Positions 24,085 to 34,900 of a DNA stretch of 64,000 bases are shown piece by piece (within the stretch, counting starts at the first letter, position 1; each line of letters opens with the position of its first letter). Made by a program: the position numbers and the translations under genes. Under the pieces are notes generated by a model. It worked only from the letters and a program-made list of their open reading frames with translations, did no database searches and was not told the origin of the DNA. Source of the DNA: a bacterium (GTDB lineage Bacteria > Electryoneota > RPQS01); assembly GCA_023382385.1 (NCBI GenBank), contig JAHDVH010000001.1, forward strand, positions 491,611-555,610, given 5' to 3'.

Positions 24085-26056
24085 ATCCGAGGTGATGCAA
24101 CTTTGGCAACGAAATAGTAAAAGTTGATCCTACTCCTACCTCCGACGCGACACGCAGTTCTCCGCCATGCTGTGTGATGAGATGTTTCGAAATGAAGAGT
24201 CCGAGTCCGGTGCCTCCACCACGCTCTCGAAAACTCGCATGGGGCTCGAAGAGCTTGGGAAGAACATCGCTTGGAATACCCCTGCCGCTATCTGTGACCA
24301 TGACCTCAACACGCTCGCCGGATGCAATTGTTGCGATCTTGAGCAAACCGTGCGGCTCCATCGCCTCAATAGCATTATGAATGACATTGATTAGGACCTG
24401 GCCGAGTTCCGAAGTGGAGGCCAGTACAGGCGGGATATCTGAGCTCAGGTCAGTCTTGACATCAATCTCGGCTTGATTAAGCAACGGTTGCATGAGTGCG
24501 ACAGTCTTTACCACAACATCATTAACGTTAACTGCACTGCGTTGGGCAGTCTCGACTCGTTGCAGGTCAAGCATCCCACGCACAATCAATCGAATTCGCT
24601 CCACCGAATCGGCAACTACGCCAATACTTTCGACAGCCTTCGCGTCTTCACCAATGCGGCTTCTGAGTGCGGACAGATGAGCGGAAATCGCTTGAAGAGG
24701 ATTGTTGACTTCATGTGCGACTCCACTCGCGAGTCGGCCTGCAATCGCAAGTCGCTCTGACGCCGCTAACCTCTGCACAAGATGCTGCACATCCGATACA
24801 TCACGCAAGACACCCTGACCTGCCACAACTTCCTCTCCCTGTTGAATCCATTGATGTGACAAGTTGAACGATCGGCGATGACCATCTTTCGTGAATAGCT
24901 CTATTTTGCCGCTTAGTTTCTCTGTCGTGACTGTGGACAGCAAGCGGACAAGAGAGAGGTTTTCATCTCCTTCCACTGCAATGTCGGAAAGCACTCCCGT
25001 TAGCGGCTTACCGATGTAGTTTTCCCTTGCGTATCCGAGTTCTTTTGTAAAGGACTCATTCAGATATGCTATTCTGCCGGCACCGTCTGTCACATATACG
25101 ACATCGCCCGTCAAGTTAACAAACCTAAGAAGTCTCTCCTGCGCTTGTCGCAGCTCCACCGATCGCAGTGCGCCGCTGTCCTCACGCGAGTCACGCAATT
25201 GCTTGTACTCGCGACGCAAGGACTGTGCTTCAATCGCAAGCACGCCATGCTTTAACAGGAGGTCTATCGGTTCGCTTAAATCGGCCAGTGGCAAGTTCGC
25301 TTCAATCGGCTGATCAAGAGTGAGAAATCCAATAATTGTTCCATCACGCTTTTCTAGTGGAACGATTAAGGGACTGTGTTGCGCCTGTGAGACTTCTGGG
25401 GTCTCCATGAAGCCCTTGCCAACCGCAGCCCATAGACGTTCCGGGAAAATCGGTGAGAGCGGCAAGCCCCGCAAGGATTCTAAGGCCTCAACTCCGCCAG
25501 AAGGAGAAAGTGAAGCACCGACGTGACTGATGCGAAATCGTTCATCGCCAATCACAATGATTGCCCGCTGATGACCGGTGTGCACAGCAATGCTCCGGCA
25601 GAGGGCATTCAATAGATCTTGAAGGGTTTCCATAGAAACCACTTCCAAGCTTGCACGAAAGAGCTGGCGAAACGATTCGGAAACCACTTTGGAGGATAAC
25701 GATCGCGTACTTGAACTCTCGACCGCACGTTGTATTAACAGATCGACTTGCCAAAGAGGAGCGTCACTTGGTATTACACCATATAGTAGCTCTGCTTCTG
25801 TTTTGGAAATGTCGACAGCATCAAAAAGGAGCAAGGGGGCAGCCGGCGCCACATTTCGCAGGCGACTGGCAATTGCCGCATAACTTCCGTGGATCAAAGC
25901 AATCTGAACGCTTGACAGATTGTCAAAAGAGAGTGCTTCTTCAAAATCACTCGCCAGAAGACACCTCCACCCGCTTTGCGACAGGTGTGATTCAAGCCGA
26001 TCTCGCAATGAGGTCTGCTGTGCAACGATTAGAAGTGTCTTAGTGTCCAAGTTCAT
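24083..26056 (-). CDS. Cytoplasmic sensor histidine kinase: pseudo-receiver, GAF, PAS, HisKA, HATPase
   Basis: 657 residues with no transmembrane segment. Residues 1-110 have the strand/helix rhythm of a receiver (TLLIVAQQTSLRDRLESHL), but the acceptor Asp position reads QIALIHGSY, with His56 instead. A GAF-like domain spans about 135-280 and a PAS about 310-425 (VVYVTDGAGRIAYLNESFTK). The dimerisation helix has His448 (SGVAHEVNNPLQAI), and the ATPase domain has N box HNAIEAME, DSGRGIP and GGTGLGLFIS. It resembles NtrB-like kinases in the H box. No response regulator is adjacent, so the partner is elsewhere. The gene stands alone, convergent with metG. Confidence 0.92.
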   Translation of the reverse strand: MNLDTKTLLIVAQQTSLRDRLESHLSQSGWRCLLASDFEEALSFDNLSSVQIALIHGSYAAIASRLRNVAPAAPLLLFDAVDISKTEAELLYGVIPSDAPLWQVDLLIQRAVESSSTRSLSSKVVSESFRQLFRASLEVVSMETLQDLLNALCRSIAVHTGHQRAIIVIGDERFRISHVGASLSPSGGVEALESLRGLPLSPIFPERLWAAVGKGFMETPEVSQAQHSPLIVPLEKRDGTIIGFLTLDQPIEANLPLADLSEPIDLLLKHGVLAIEAQSLRREYKQLRDSREDSGALRSVELRQAQERLLRFVNLTGDVVYVTDGAGRIAYLNESFTKELGYARENYIGKPLTGVLSDIAVEGDENLSLVRLLSTVTTEKLSGKIELFTKDGHRRSFNLSHQWIQQGEEVVAGQGVLRDVSDVQHLVQRLAASERLAIAGRLASGVAHEVNNPLQAISAHLSALRSRIGEDAKAVESIGVVADSVERIRLIVRGMLDLQRVETAQRSAVNVNDVVVKTVALMQPLLNQAEIDVKTDLSSDIPPVLASTSELGQVLINVIHNAIEAMEPHGLLKIATIASGERVEVMVTDSGRGIPSDVLPKLFEPHASFRERGGGTGLGLFISKHLITQHGGELRVASEVGVGSTFTISLPKLHHLG

Positions 26057-26133
26057 GTATGATTCGAGATATCAATCACGGACAATATAGCAAAGCACAA
26101 GCCCATTTGCATGGTCTCAGAGAGAACATTCTC

Positions 26134-26172
26134 CTTCAAAACAAGAGACCCGTCCTTTTCGGACGGGTCTCT
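26134..26172 (-). terminator. Intrinsic terminator of the mdh-elbB operon
   Basis: Perfect 12-bp stem AGAGACCCGTCC/GGACGGGTCTCT (26144-26155 with 26161-26172), loop of 5 bases. On the minus strand it is followed by TGTTTTGAAGG. It lies 86 bases after elbB and upstream of the kinase gene. Confidence 0.85.
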
Positions 26173-26257
26173 CTATACCTATGTGTTCTTAGACGTTAAG
26201 AAGTTCGAAGGACGTGGGTGCTCTTAAACATCAGTACTGCTGAACCGCATGTCGAAT

Positions 26258-26944
26258 CTACGCAACTTCTCCCTGATGAACAACGGTCATCAAAGCGGCA
26301 ATTTGCTCCACCAGCTTGTTAATCCCCTGCTCCACTTCACTAATCCGTGCATCATACATGAAGGCTGGAGTCGATACAATACTCAGAGTCTTGTCCACCA
26401 CACATTCAGTAACTGAACATGTTTCGTGCATGCTTCCGAATGCTTCAATGGCGCGGGAGGCATCGGACGATGCTCCAACGGTCAATCGAGGATGAATGTC
26501 CACACCCTTGAGGGCACGAGCCAGAACCATAGGCGAAATGCAAATGACCCCAACAGGCAGTCTACTCTCCACAGCTTTTCGCAAAAACTCTTCAACAAGC
26601 GGGTGAATGCTGCAGCCTGTCCCCTTGACAGCAAAATCGCAGAAATTTTTTGCTGCCCCAAAACCGCCGGGGAAGATGACAGCGTCAAGTTTCTCAATCC
26701 AGTCTACGGTCAAAGGTTCAATCTTGCCTCTTGCTATTCGCGCAGCCTCTACTAAGACATTGCGGGAATCGCCGGTAGCCTCACGCGTCCTGTGATTAAC
26801 CACATGCATTTGAGGGACGTCAGGAGCGAGACATTGATATGAGATTCCCCGACGATCCAAAGCCAAGAGAGTCAAAGTTGCTTCGTAGATCTCCGCGCCA
26901 TCCAGGAATCCGCATCCGGACAGCACGACGCCCACTTTAGGCAT
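26258..26944 (-). CDS. elbB: ElbB-like DJ-1/PfpI family glyoxalase
   Basis: 228 residues, matching ElbB (SCRP27A) of the DJ-1/PfpI superfamily: VGVVLSGCGFLDGAEI, the nucleophile-elbow region VGVICISPMVLAR with its Cys, and DAVIFPGGFGAAKN. The E. coli protein has weak glyoxalase activity and its link to isoprenoid synthesis is indirect. An AAAGGAGACTGAA ribosome-binding site precedes the ATG. It follows mdh by 20 bases and is followed by a terminator, so mdh-elbB is a two-gene operon. Confidence 0.93.
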   Translation of the reverse strand: MPKVGVVLSGCGFLDGAEIYEATLTLLALDRRGISYQCLAPDVPQMHVVNHRTREATGDSRNVLVEAARIARGKIEPLTVDWIEKLDAVIFPGGFGAAKNFCDFAVKGTGCSIHPLVEEFLRKAVESRLPVGVICISPMVLARALKGVDIHPRLTVGASSDASRAIEAFGSMHETCSVTECVVDKTLSIVSTPAFMYDARISEVEQGINKLVEQIAALMTVVHQGEVA

Positions 26945-26964
26945 TTCAGTCTCCTTTGGAGTGA

Positions 26965-27888
26965 TTAGAGCTTCGTCGCAGCAATAACTGAACGTACGGC
27001 TTCCGCGGAATGATCAAACATCTTGCGCTCTTCCTCGGTCAGCTTGATTTCAAGTATCTTCTCTACTCCTTTGCGACCAATGACGACGGGTACACCCATG
27101 TAAATGTCCTTGCAGCCGTACTCGCCCGTCAGCCATGCTGCGCATGGCAGCACCCGCTTCTGATCGACAATGATGGACTCTACCATTTCAACGGCGGCGG
27201 CCGCAGGTGCATAGTATGCCGAACCGGTTTTCAGCAGCTTGACAATTTCAGCACCTCCGTCTCGCGTACGCTGTACAATGGCGTCCACTCGTTCCTTGGA
27301 TACAAGCTCTGTCAGCGGAACACCGCCCACAGTAGTGAGGCGCGGAAGTGGGACCATTGTGTCACCGTGTCCGCCGAGCACCGCAGCAGATATGTCTTTC
27401 ACCGATACCCCGAGCTCCATTGAAATGAACGTACGGTAACGAGCGGTGTCGAGAATACCTGCCATTCCGAAAACGCGGGTGTGCGGAAATCCTGTCAGTT
27501 TGAGCGCGGCGTAGCACATTGCGTCCAAGGGATTGGAGACGATGATGATAATCGCGTTCGGTGAAGCCTTGGCCGCTTCTCCGATCGCAGAGCGCATGAT
27601 CTCAATGTTTGCCGCGAGCAAGTCGTCACGTGACATTCCCGGAGTGCGCGGTTTTCCCGCGGTCATCACGATGATATCGGAGTTCGCGGTATCGGCATAT
27701 GCGTTCGTTCCGATGACAGCCGTGCTTGTGCCGCCAATGGGAGTTGCCTCTCTCATGTCGAGCGCTTTGCCTTGAGGAATGCCTTCCACGATATCTAGCA
27801 AAACGACTTCCTTGCAAATGTTCTTGTCGGACAGAATGTAAGCACATGTGGCGCCGACGTTGCCACCGCCAATAACCGTTACTTTCAT
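26965..27888 (-). CDS. mdh: Malate dehydrogenase (LDH-like type)
   Basis: 307 residues. The NAD site is VIGGGNVGATCA, and the catalytic His lies in LGGHGDTMVPL. The substrate-specificity loop reads GKPRTPGMSRDD, with Arg where lactate dehydrogenases have Gln, so malate/oxaloacetate is the substrate. It belongs to the tetrameric LDH-like MDH group common in FCB bacteria. It acts in the TCA cycle in the cytoplasm. The preceding terminator separates it from rpmA. Confidence 0.96.
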   Translation of the reverse strand: MKVTVIGGGNVGATCAYILSDKNICKEVVLLDIVEGIPQGKALDMREATPIGGTSTAVIGTNAYADTANSDIIVMTAGKPRTPGMSRDDLLAANIEIMRSAIGEAAKASPNAIIIIVSNPLDAMCYAALKLTGFPHTRVFGMAGILDTARYRTFISMELGVSVKDISAAVLGGHGDTMVPLPRLTTVGGVPLTELVSKERVDAIVQRTRDGGAEIVKLLKTGSAYYAPAAAAVEMVESIIVDQKRVLPCAAWLTGEYGCKDIYMGVPVVIGRKGVEKILEIKLTEEERKMFDHSAEAVRSVIAATKL

Positions 27889-27920
27889 GATGTGGGTGGG
27901 TTTAAGATATACAAGAGGTG

Positions 27921-27957
27921 ATAAAAAACAGAGTGCGGCTCAAAATAAGCCGCACTC
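27921..27957 (-). terminator. Intrinsic terminator of rplU-rpmA
   Basis: 10-bp stem GAGTGCGGCT/AGCCGCACTC (27931-27940 with 27948-27957), 7-base loop, and TGTTTTTTAT on the minus strand. It sits 38 bases after the rpmA stop and 33 before mdh. Confidence 0.9.
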
Positions 27958-27995
27958 CAACAAATAGCAAATGAACTGACTGCCGTGCGGCGGGC

Positions 27996-28259
27996 TTATT
28001 CCGCTTCGGGGAGGACGTGGACGAACTTGCGGTTAGAGCGTCCGCCATCGACAAACTGGATGACACCTGCCGACTTTGCGAACAGCGTATGATCGCGGCC
28101 CATCCCGACGAGATTTCCAGGATGAATACGCGTACCGCGCTGGCGAACAATAATCTCACCTGCGCGAACGAATTGCCCGGCAAATCGCTTTACGCCGAGC
28201 ATCTTAGGCTGGCTGTCCCGGCCGTTTCGTGTGGAACCTTGTCCTTTTTTATGTGCCAT
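27996..28259 (-). CDS. rpmA: 50S ribosomal protein L27
   Basis: 87 residues starting [18 protein letters not shown], so it has the mature N terminus that reaches the peptidyl-transferase centre and no cleavable extension of the Firmicutes type. The body is typical ([15 protein letters not shown]). It follows rplU by 19 bases. Confidence 0.97.
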   Translation of the reverse strand: MAHKKGQGSTRNGRDSQPKMLGVKRFAGQFVRAGEIIVRQRGTRIHPGNLVGMGRDHTLFAKSAGVIQFVDGGRSNRKFVHVLPEAE

Positions 28260-28278
28260 GGAAGTCTAAGCCTTCCTG

Positions 28279-28593
28279 TTAATTTGTTTCAATCTTCTCA
28301 ATGTGCAGCAAGGTATACCACTGTTTGTGGCCCTTGTGCTTGCGGTACTCGGTGCGGCGTTTCTTCCGGAAGACAATGACTTTGTCATAACGTCCGTGTT
28401 CCAGCACCTTGGCATGAACTCGACCGGGAACAGTAGGGGTCCCCACCTTGATTTCGCTGCCGGTGTTCAGCAGGAGGATATCATCCAACACGACCGAGTC
28501 GCCGGGCTGCACATCTGCGCGGTACTGAACTTTGACTTTTTCGTCGGGGCGCACTTTAACCTGATGCCCCTTTAGATTACAAATGGCGTACAT
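28279..28593 (-). CDS. rplU: 50S ribosomal protein L21
   Basis: 104 residues. The ATG at 28593 (MYAICNLKGHQ) matches the family start; an in-frame GTG two codons upstream is the alternative. The C-terminal RRTEYRKHKGHKQWYTLL, which contacts 23S rRNA, is typical. The usual N-terminal GGKQ motif reads KGHQ here. A strong sigma-70 promoter lies just upstream. Confidence 0.96.
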   Translation of the reverse strand: MYAICNLKGHQVKVRPDEKVKVQYRADVQPGDSVVLDDILLLNTGSEIKVGTPTVPGRVHAKVLEHGRYDKVIVFRKKRRTEYRKHKGHKQWYTLLHIEKIETN

Positions 28594-28620
28594 TTTCACC
28601 CAGAATTTTGGTAGAACGTT

Positions 28621-28649
28621 AATATAACCATATCCTCGGTATCTGTCAA
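28621..28649 (-). promoter_or_regulatory. Strong sigma-70 promoter of rplU-rpmA
   Basis: TTGACA (28649-28644), 17-bp spacer, TATATT (28626-28621). The -35 overlaps the stop codon of the upstream RNase gene, so ribosomal genes are uncoupled from it. The -10 is followed by AACG, as at the orphan promoter near 43.1 kb. Confidence 0.85.
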
Positions 28650-30208
28650 GAGGCCGACTTTTCCGCTGGTCTTGCCTGGAAGTCTATTGTGACATCCCGC
28701 TTTTGCTTCCAGCTGTAAGCTTTGAATTCATCGATCTTTAAGGTGGCATCAGGCTCAAGTTTGATGTAAAGGAGCGCATCCCACATGATCCTGCGCAAAT
28801 GTGAACGGAGGCCTTGTGTTATATACTCAACAATTACTGGATGTGCCTTAATTGTCACCCCCATCTCCCCACTCATTGCCCGGAAACGCCGAACCCAAGA
28901 CTGCAGACGAGTAACCACGGTCTCTTTTGATTCAATCAGTCCGGAACCGTTGCACGTCGGGCAGGGTTCGTTGAAAGCTTGCACTAGCGAAGACTTTGTG
29001 CGCTGCCGGGTCATCTCCATTATTCCAAACTGACTGATCGGAGCGATATCCCACTTCGCGCGGTCGCTCGACATCGCTTGCTGCATTGCGTCAAAGACCT
29101 TCTTGCGATTGGACTCATTATACATATCGATCAGGTCAATGATGATAATCCCACCGAGGTCGCGCAGTCGAATCTGCCGTGCAATTTCGCGACAGGCCTT
29201 CAGATTGACTCGGAGATTATTCTCCTCTTGCTCTTCTTTTCCGACAAAGCGCCCGGAATTAACGTCAATCGTCACGACGGCTTCAGTCTGCTCAATAATC
29301 AGGTAGCTGCCTCCGCCGAACCAGACTTTGCGCGATAACCCCTTCTCGATTTCCTGTTCAATATTGTAAAGATCAAAAACCGGACTTGGCCCTGCGTGAA
29401 ACTGCACCCGCTCCAGCAGCGGCATCGCAACAGCGCGCACGTAAGCGCGTATCTCGCGATACAGCCGTTTGTCATCAATGATTACCCGATCAACGTCAGG
29501 ACCGAACAAGTCGCGAATAATACTTGATGTCAAAGGCGCTTCTTTATGCAACCGGGACGGCGAGGGAGCATCATCAATCTTCGACTCTATCATTCTCCAA
29601 AGGCGAAGCAGGGTGTTAAGATCATGCTCAACTTCAGCTTCAGTCTTACCCTCGCCGATGGTGCGGCAGATCAGACCGAATCCGTCAGGCTTTATCCGCT
29701 TCAGAATCGTCTTCAGCCGCTTTCGTTCCTTAAATTCCGGAATTCGCTTAGAGACGCCAACCAAGTTATCCCCGGGCACCAAGACGAGGAATCTTCCGGG
29801 CAGTGAGATCTGCGATGTAAGCCTCGGGCCCTTTGTGCCTAACGGCTCTTTTACAATTTGCACCAGAATTTCCTGCCCGGACTTCAGATCCGCACGTGGT
29901 TTCCACGGGCGTTTCTTCCCTTCCCGCTTCTCAGGCAGAGACACTTCTTCGATTTCTGTCCCTTCAGCAAGCTCAACAGCACTCTTATACATGTCGGAGA
30001 AGTGAATGAATCCATCAACCTCCCAACCTATGTCCAGGAACGCAGCTTGCATCCCCGGCAACACTTTCCGGACAGTAGCTTTGTAGATATCACCGACATT
30101 TCGTTCGGCGTCAGGGAACTCGACGAACAAGTTAACAAGCGACCCGTCTTCAACAATGGCAATCCTGGTCTCCGTCGTCGTCGAATTGATAATGAGTTCT
30201 TTTTTCAA
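28646..30208 (-). CDS. rng: Ribonuclease E/G family endoribonuclease
   Basis: 520 residues from a TTG at 30208 (then KKELIINSTTTETRIA), chosen by the family start; TTG codons at 30223 and 30241 are alternatives, the former closer to an AGGA. It has an S1 domain about 30-130 with an insert (EIEEVSLPEKREGKKRPWKPR), the RNase H-like and DNase I-like catalytic parts with metal-binding Asp in VVTIDVNSGRF and IIIIDLIDMYN, and the Zn-link CPTCNGSG. There is no long C-terminal scaffold, so it is the short RNase G form. It cuts single-stranded RNA at 5' ends and in rRNA maturation. Confidence 0.93.
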   Translation of the reverse strand: MKKELIINSTTTETRIAIVEDGSLVNLFVEFPDAERNVGDIYKATVRKVLPGMQAAFLDIGWEVDGFIHFSDMYKSAVELAEGTEIEEVSLPEKREGKKRPWKPRADLKSGQEILVQIVKEPLGTKGPRLTSQISLPGRFLVLVPGDNLVGVSKRIPEFKERKRLKTILKRIKPDGFGLICRTIGEGKTEAEVEHDLNTLLRLWRMIESKIDDAPSPSRLHKEAPLTSSIIRDLFGPDVDRVIIDDKRLYREIRAYVRAVAMPLLERVQFHAGPSPVFDLYNIEQEIEKGLSRKVWFGGGSYLIIEQTEAVVTIDVNSGRFVGKEEQEENNLRVNLKACREIARQIRLRDLGGIIIIDLIDMYNESNRKKVFDAMQQAMSSDRAKWDIAPISQFGIMEMTRQRTKSSLVQAFNEPCPTCNGSGLIESKETVVTRLQSWVRRFRAMSGEMGVTIKAHPVIVEYITQGLRSHLRRIMWDALLYIKLEPDATLKIDEFKAYSWKQKRDVTIDFQARPAEKSAS

Positions 30209-30266
30209 TGTGCAATCGCGCAATTTTCCTGCGCGTTCCAAGGATGGTTTATGCCGAAATCCGGCA

Positions 30267-31955
30267 TCAAAATAAGCTTAACAGCGAAACGTGAAGTTGC
30301 CCGTTCAAGGGTGACGTTCCACCTGCAATTCCGTAGTCAATTCCCCAAACTCCCAAACCCGTCTCCATTCGCAAACCGAACCCGTACGCGGCTTTCAATG
30401 TCGTCACAGACGCTTTACTCTCCTCGCGCCGCATCTCACGCGAGATTGCACCAAAATCGCCGAATATTGCGACACGAGACAGATTCCCCAACCAGTACCG
30501 AGCTTCGAGCGTACCCCACGCCACCTGCGAACCCAGAAACTGTTCCTCTCGGTAGCCCCGCAAGGTTCTCGCCCCTCCAACTCTGACGAGATCGGGCGTT
30601 GGCACCTGCGGTTCGTCGGAAGAAACCGCCCGTCCGTGGCCGCTGACATGTGCAATCCAGTACGGGCGGACCTCCTTGTTGAACTCCACATCAGTTGAAA
30701 CACGTCGTTGCGTGAATCGCCTCTTGTCACTGCCTTGTGGCGGCACATCGGTCCTGCGAACTCCATTCGCAATGGAAGTCTCGAACTTGACACCGCTTCG
30801 TGGATTCGACCTGTGATTGCGAGTATCAACCGCAAATCCGGATTCCCAAAGTGTCGTAGCACTCGTCGTAAGTCCAAGCTGCCGTGCGGTCGTCGAATCT
30901 GCAAGCAATTCCTCGCGCGCGACTCCACCAAAAACTTCAAGACTGGCTGAAATTGGATATCCAACCTTGCCGCCGAATCGTCTCGTCACGTACAAAGTGT
31001 CTTCTACACGCTGTGCGAAAGACATGTCCGCCCAAAAGGGCGTTCCCGCAACCCAAACTTCTCGCCAGGCAAGTGCAATTTCTTGCACTTTGCTTGAAGG
31101 CCGACGCCAGAAGACTTTTGCACGGCGTCCGCTTCCAAACAGGTTCAAAAGCTGCAGGTCAACGAGTCCCGTAACCGTTTGTGACTCGCCTTCTGCAGCC
31201 GGTGCCAATCCAGCAACCGCATCAAGTCGCGACAGCTTGCTCTCTTCAACTGGAATTACTAACCCGCTTCGGCCTTGGTCATCAACCACAAGCTTCGGAT
31301 CGCTCACTCGCCGCAGATATTCAAGCTGCGACAAGCGTCGCTTCGCCATACCAATGCGAGATTCGCGATACAAAGACCCAATTCGCAACCGGCTCTCGCG
31401 GAGGAGGAGCGAATTCTGACTGATCGTATTGCCTTTAAAGTTCACGAATGAAATTGCAATGCGTGGACCGGCAGCTATTCGCAAGTGTGGAGTAACATGT
31501 CCTGAGATATGATCCAGTTCAAAAGAGTCTACTTCCACCCGCGCGAAGGGAAATCCACTTTCCTCACACCAATCGAGCAGGCCATTTGCCGACTCACTTA
31601 CCTGCCAGAACTCGAACTCTCTTCCGGTCTGCAGGGGAACGCGTGCGAACGCCATCGGATCAATTACCAATGAGTCACCCAACCAGCGAACGCCGGCAGT
31701 CTCGTAGCGGTTCCCGGCCACTACATAGAGCGTTTCACCTGATATGTCAACAGTCGCGCCGAAAAATCCTCTTGCAATCAAGGAATCCTGCAGCGCCATT
31801 ATGGCATCATCACGTCCGACAGATGAATCCTGCTCCAAGACCTCTCTGATAACACGAATCGGCAAAACTGATCGATTCACAATGGCCGGAAGCTCGTTTG
31901 TCGCTGCATAGGAGAAACCGGCGACAAGAACCGTGAACGCAAGCAATCGACTCAA
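30267..31955 (-). CDS. Omp85/TamA-like outer-membrane assembly factor
   Basis: 562 residues with a signal peptide (LLAFTVLVAGFSYA). The N-terminal part about 20-210 has POTRA-like beta-alpha repeats (VRWLGDSLVIDP, ISFVNFKGNTISQNSLLL). The rest is a barrel with the Omp85 signature VRVGGARTLRGYREEQFLG; the RGY loop at about 466-468 would reach into the barrel. The chain ends in LLSLF with terminal Phe. It is much shorter than BamA and closer to TamA. Its start overlaps by four bases the end of the large SprA-like gene, which suggests the two act together. A role in placing outer-membrane or surface proteins is inferred from the family. Confidence 0.85.
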   Translation of the reverse strand: MSRLLAFTVLVAGFSYAATNELPAIVNRSVLPIRVIREVLEQDSSVGRDDAIMALQDSLIARGFFGATVDISGETLYVVAGNRYETAGVRWLGDSLVIDPMAFARVPLQTGREFEFWQVSESANGLLDWCEESGFPFARVEVDSFELDHISGHVTPHLRIAAGPRIAISFVNFKGNTISQNSLLLRESRLRIGSLYRESRIGMAKRRLSQLEYLRRVSDPKLVVDDQGRSGLVIPVEESKLSRLDAVAGLAPAAEGESQTVTGLVDLQLLNLFGSGRRAKVFWRRPSSKVQEIALAWREVWVAGTPFWADMSFAQRVEDTLYVTRRFGGKVGYPISASLEVFGGVAREELLADSTTARQLGLTTSATTLWESGFAVDTRNHRSNPRSGVKFETSIANGVRRTDVPPQGSDKRRFTQRRVSTDVEFNKEVRPYWIAHVSGHGRAVSSDEPQVPTPDLVRVGGARTLRGYREEQFLGSQVAWGTLEARYWLGNLSRVAIFGDFGAISREMRREESKASVTTLKAAYGFGLRMETGLGVWGIDYGIAGGTSPLNGQLHVSLLSLF

Positions 31956-34900
31956 AATGTTGCCCGCACCTCAACGCGGCCGATATGAACAGTATTCTCA
32001 CCTGCGTCCAGTCTTCCGGTGTAGTTCAAGGAGCCGGAAAATGTGTCGGACATGGCGAGCGTTCCCCGCAGTGACCATCGGAAGTTTTCTCCGCGATTTG
32101 CCCCTCCCCCAACTTCCTGAGGTATTATACCGCGATTAGAGGAGGCGTGGACCCAGCGAAACTCCGCATCCACTCTTCCTTTATTGTAACGAGAGTAACC
32201 GATGCGTGGAGCGACTTCCCTCACAGATGCTTGAGTTCGACTATTCTCGTCACTTGCTTCAGAGCCAGCGAGCGTGACTCCAGCCTCCCACTTCTCAGAA
32301 AGCGTCCACAGCACATCCTGTGAGAATCTATCGCGCACGACATCGCGACTTGCAATGAATACACCGTCATACCTTGACTGCTCAATCTCCGTCGAGACCT
32401 CGGTTTCGCCGCGCACTTGCGAATGGTATCGTAACCTCGCGCGCAGGCTTCCGAAGCGCCGTATGGTCTCTTGAGCTCCATTGCTGAAGCGTGACACTTG
32501 TGAAGCCGAATTCAGCAGCCGTAGCCTGAATGAGGCGGCTCGCGACAGTCGATTGAAATGCACGTCTTGGCGAAACGAGAATCTGCCGTCAATCGTCTCT
32601 TCTACACGCAGCTTCGCGGGATCAAGCATCAGCAAACCAAGTGTCAGAGGAAGTCGCGTCCTCTCCTCGACGATTGCCTCCGTTTCGAGTGCGAACCGCT
32701 GCCATAGTTTTGGATTACTGGACTTCAATTCATCCGGCTTCAGCCACACAACCGCATTTGTCCGAATCTCTGACGATGGCTCAAATTCACCGGTGTTTCG
32801 CGAGACAAGGATGAAATCGCCTTGATCATCGGGGATATACACCCCATTTTCGAGTCGGTAGTTTCCGGTACCGGCTTGAACTGGAGAGAAGACTTGAATC
32901 TGCTGTTCAGTCCGCGACTTCAAAGCATCGTAGACGAAATTCACTTCGAAAGCGCGGTTTCGCGGTGTCAACAACAATTCAAAACGGCCCGCATCAGATG
33001 AGACGTTCGCCGAATCCCCGCTTTCAAAGTTCTTGTCCCGATGAATCCACCGGAACACACCGCGCCCCAAGTCGAGTGGTTGCCAGCGCAAATCGCCGGT
33101 ATACACGTTTGATTGCGACGCCCGCACAAACTCATTGCTCTGATTCTGCGAGTCATCTGTCCGCCTACCAACCTCGCCGTCCAGCGAAACACTACTAAAG
33201 AGCGGAACAGAGCTACCAATTGCCCAATCTACAAACCGGAATCCACTCTTAAGACTTCGCGACGTACGAAACTGCCTTTCTCTGTTCATCCGAACCCTTG
33301 GCTTGAACGTCAACACTTCAGTCGACGCATCAAGTTGCTGACGAGTCCAGTCCGTACTAAGCGCGTTAGCACTATCGTCACTGCTTATTGAAGTGTGTGT
33401 CCCTCGCACTCTGGAGATTCGTGTTGGCTGAAGCGTACCGGAAATGCTGTACCTTCGGCTGTCCATCACATCTTCCCTCGACAGCACGCCGCCGCTTCCG
33501 GACAGACTCAAGTGCTTCAAAGGAGAAAACCCGAGAGCGGCTTCACCTATAGTCTCATTTGCCTGACGCACAGTAGAAACGGCCCACTCGCGGTCAAACT
33601 CAATCACATCACTGCGCGAAACGTCTTGAAACGTCCTGCCGCGCATCCGCCCACTCGAGGACACACTGAAATTCCGAAGCCTGTAGCTCCCGATCGAGAT
33701 TTCTTCTCGGTCATAACCTAACTCAACAGATCCTGCAGACCCATCATTGTCCGCATCATCGGCACTCGAGTACGTATTGCGATCCGCCACGCTGAAAGCT
33801 CCTTCAACAGTAGCTCGAATACCTGATCCGCCGCTTTGCTCTAATCTCACAACTGCCAGCTCCGCACGGGTCGGAAGCGGCAGCCGTCTTGAAGGTAAAT
33901 ACCTGCCGGCATTGACTCCGATCCATCGAAAGTAGGTCCTTCCCAAAGAGTCTCCGGCAGCTTCATAGTCACCGTTACCGGCACCAAAGTCATCAAAGAA
34001 CACGCGCCACTCGCCCTGCGGCTCACCTTCCAGAGATGGCGCTATATACTTGAAGATTGAGTACGATGTATCGCTGACCAGAGTATCGGATCGCACATAG
34101 TCACCTCCATTGGGTCCGATTGAATCTGCGGAAGACGAAGACGCATACACAAGGCTGTCACCGGCAAATCGTAATTGCTCAATATCGGCATCATCAAATG
34201 CAAGTCCAAGAGGTCTTTCTCGGTCGTCGCTTTCCGAAATGTAGGTGATGTACACACCACCATTGAGCTTAGAAGACTTCAGTGCGGCACGGGTGGCCAA
34301 GAACTGGCGCTCGTAGTCTTCATTGGCGTATTCAAATTCAACAAGAATCCGCGAATCCGAAGTGATCAATCTGCGCGCCGTAAAGGTCACTTGTCCGGAG
34401 GCATAGTCAATCGTATAATCATTGTTTTCGCCGCGCCGGACTTCCAGACCGTCAATCCACACCTGCTCCGTCCCTGCGAGCACGACTATTCCTGTTTCTC
34501 CCGACTTACCTGTCAGTTGATAAGGACCCTGAACACTCTCCACGCCGAAGAAGCTGTTGGAATGAAACTCTCCCTTGCTCACAGCCGCAGAGAATGCCGC
34601 CTCGGTCTTTGAAGAAAACTGCTTAAGTTTCAACCCCGACAGTTTACGCGTATAACGGTCGTAGCGTCTGCCTGCAAGTTCAAGCTCATAATCACCAATC
34701 GTCGCCTCAAGATGCGGAGAGCGGGCTGTGACAAACACCTTGTCCAGTTCCCTTATCGATTCCGTAGTGCCTTCAGGCTGAAGCGGCAAATTCTGATCGC
34801 TGAGCGCAGCGATTACGTCTACATTGTTCCCGACCTTCCCCTCAACCTGCAAGGAAAGCGCGGATTCAAATGTCAAATCTCGATTCGACCCAATCTGAAT

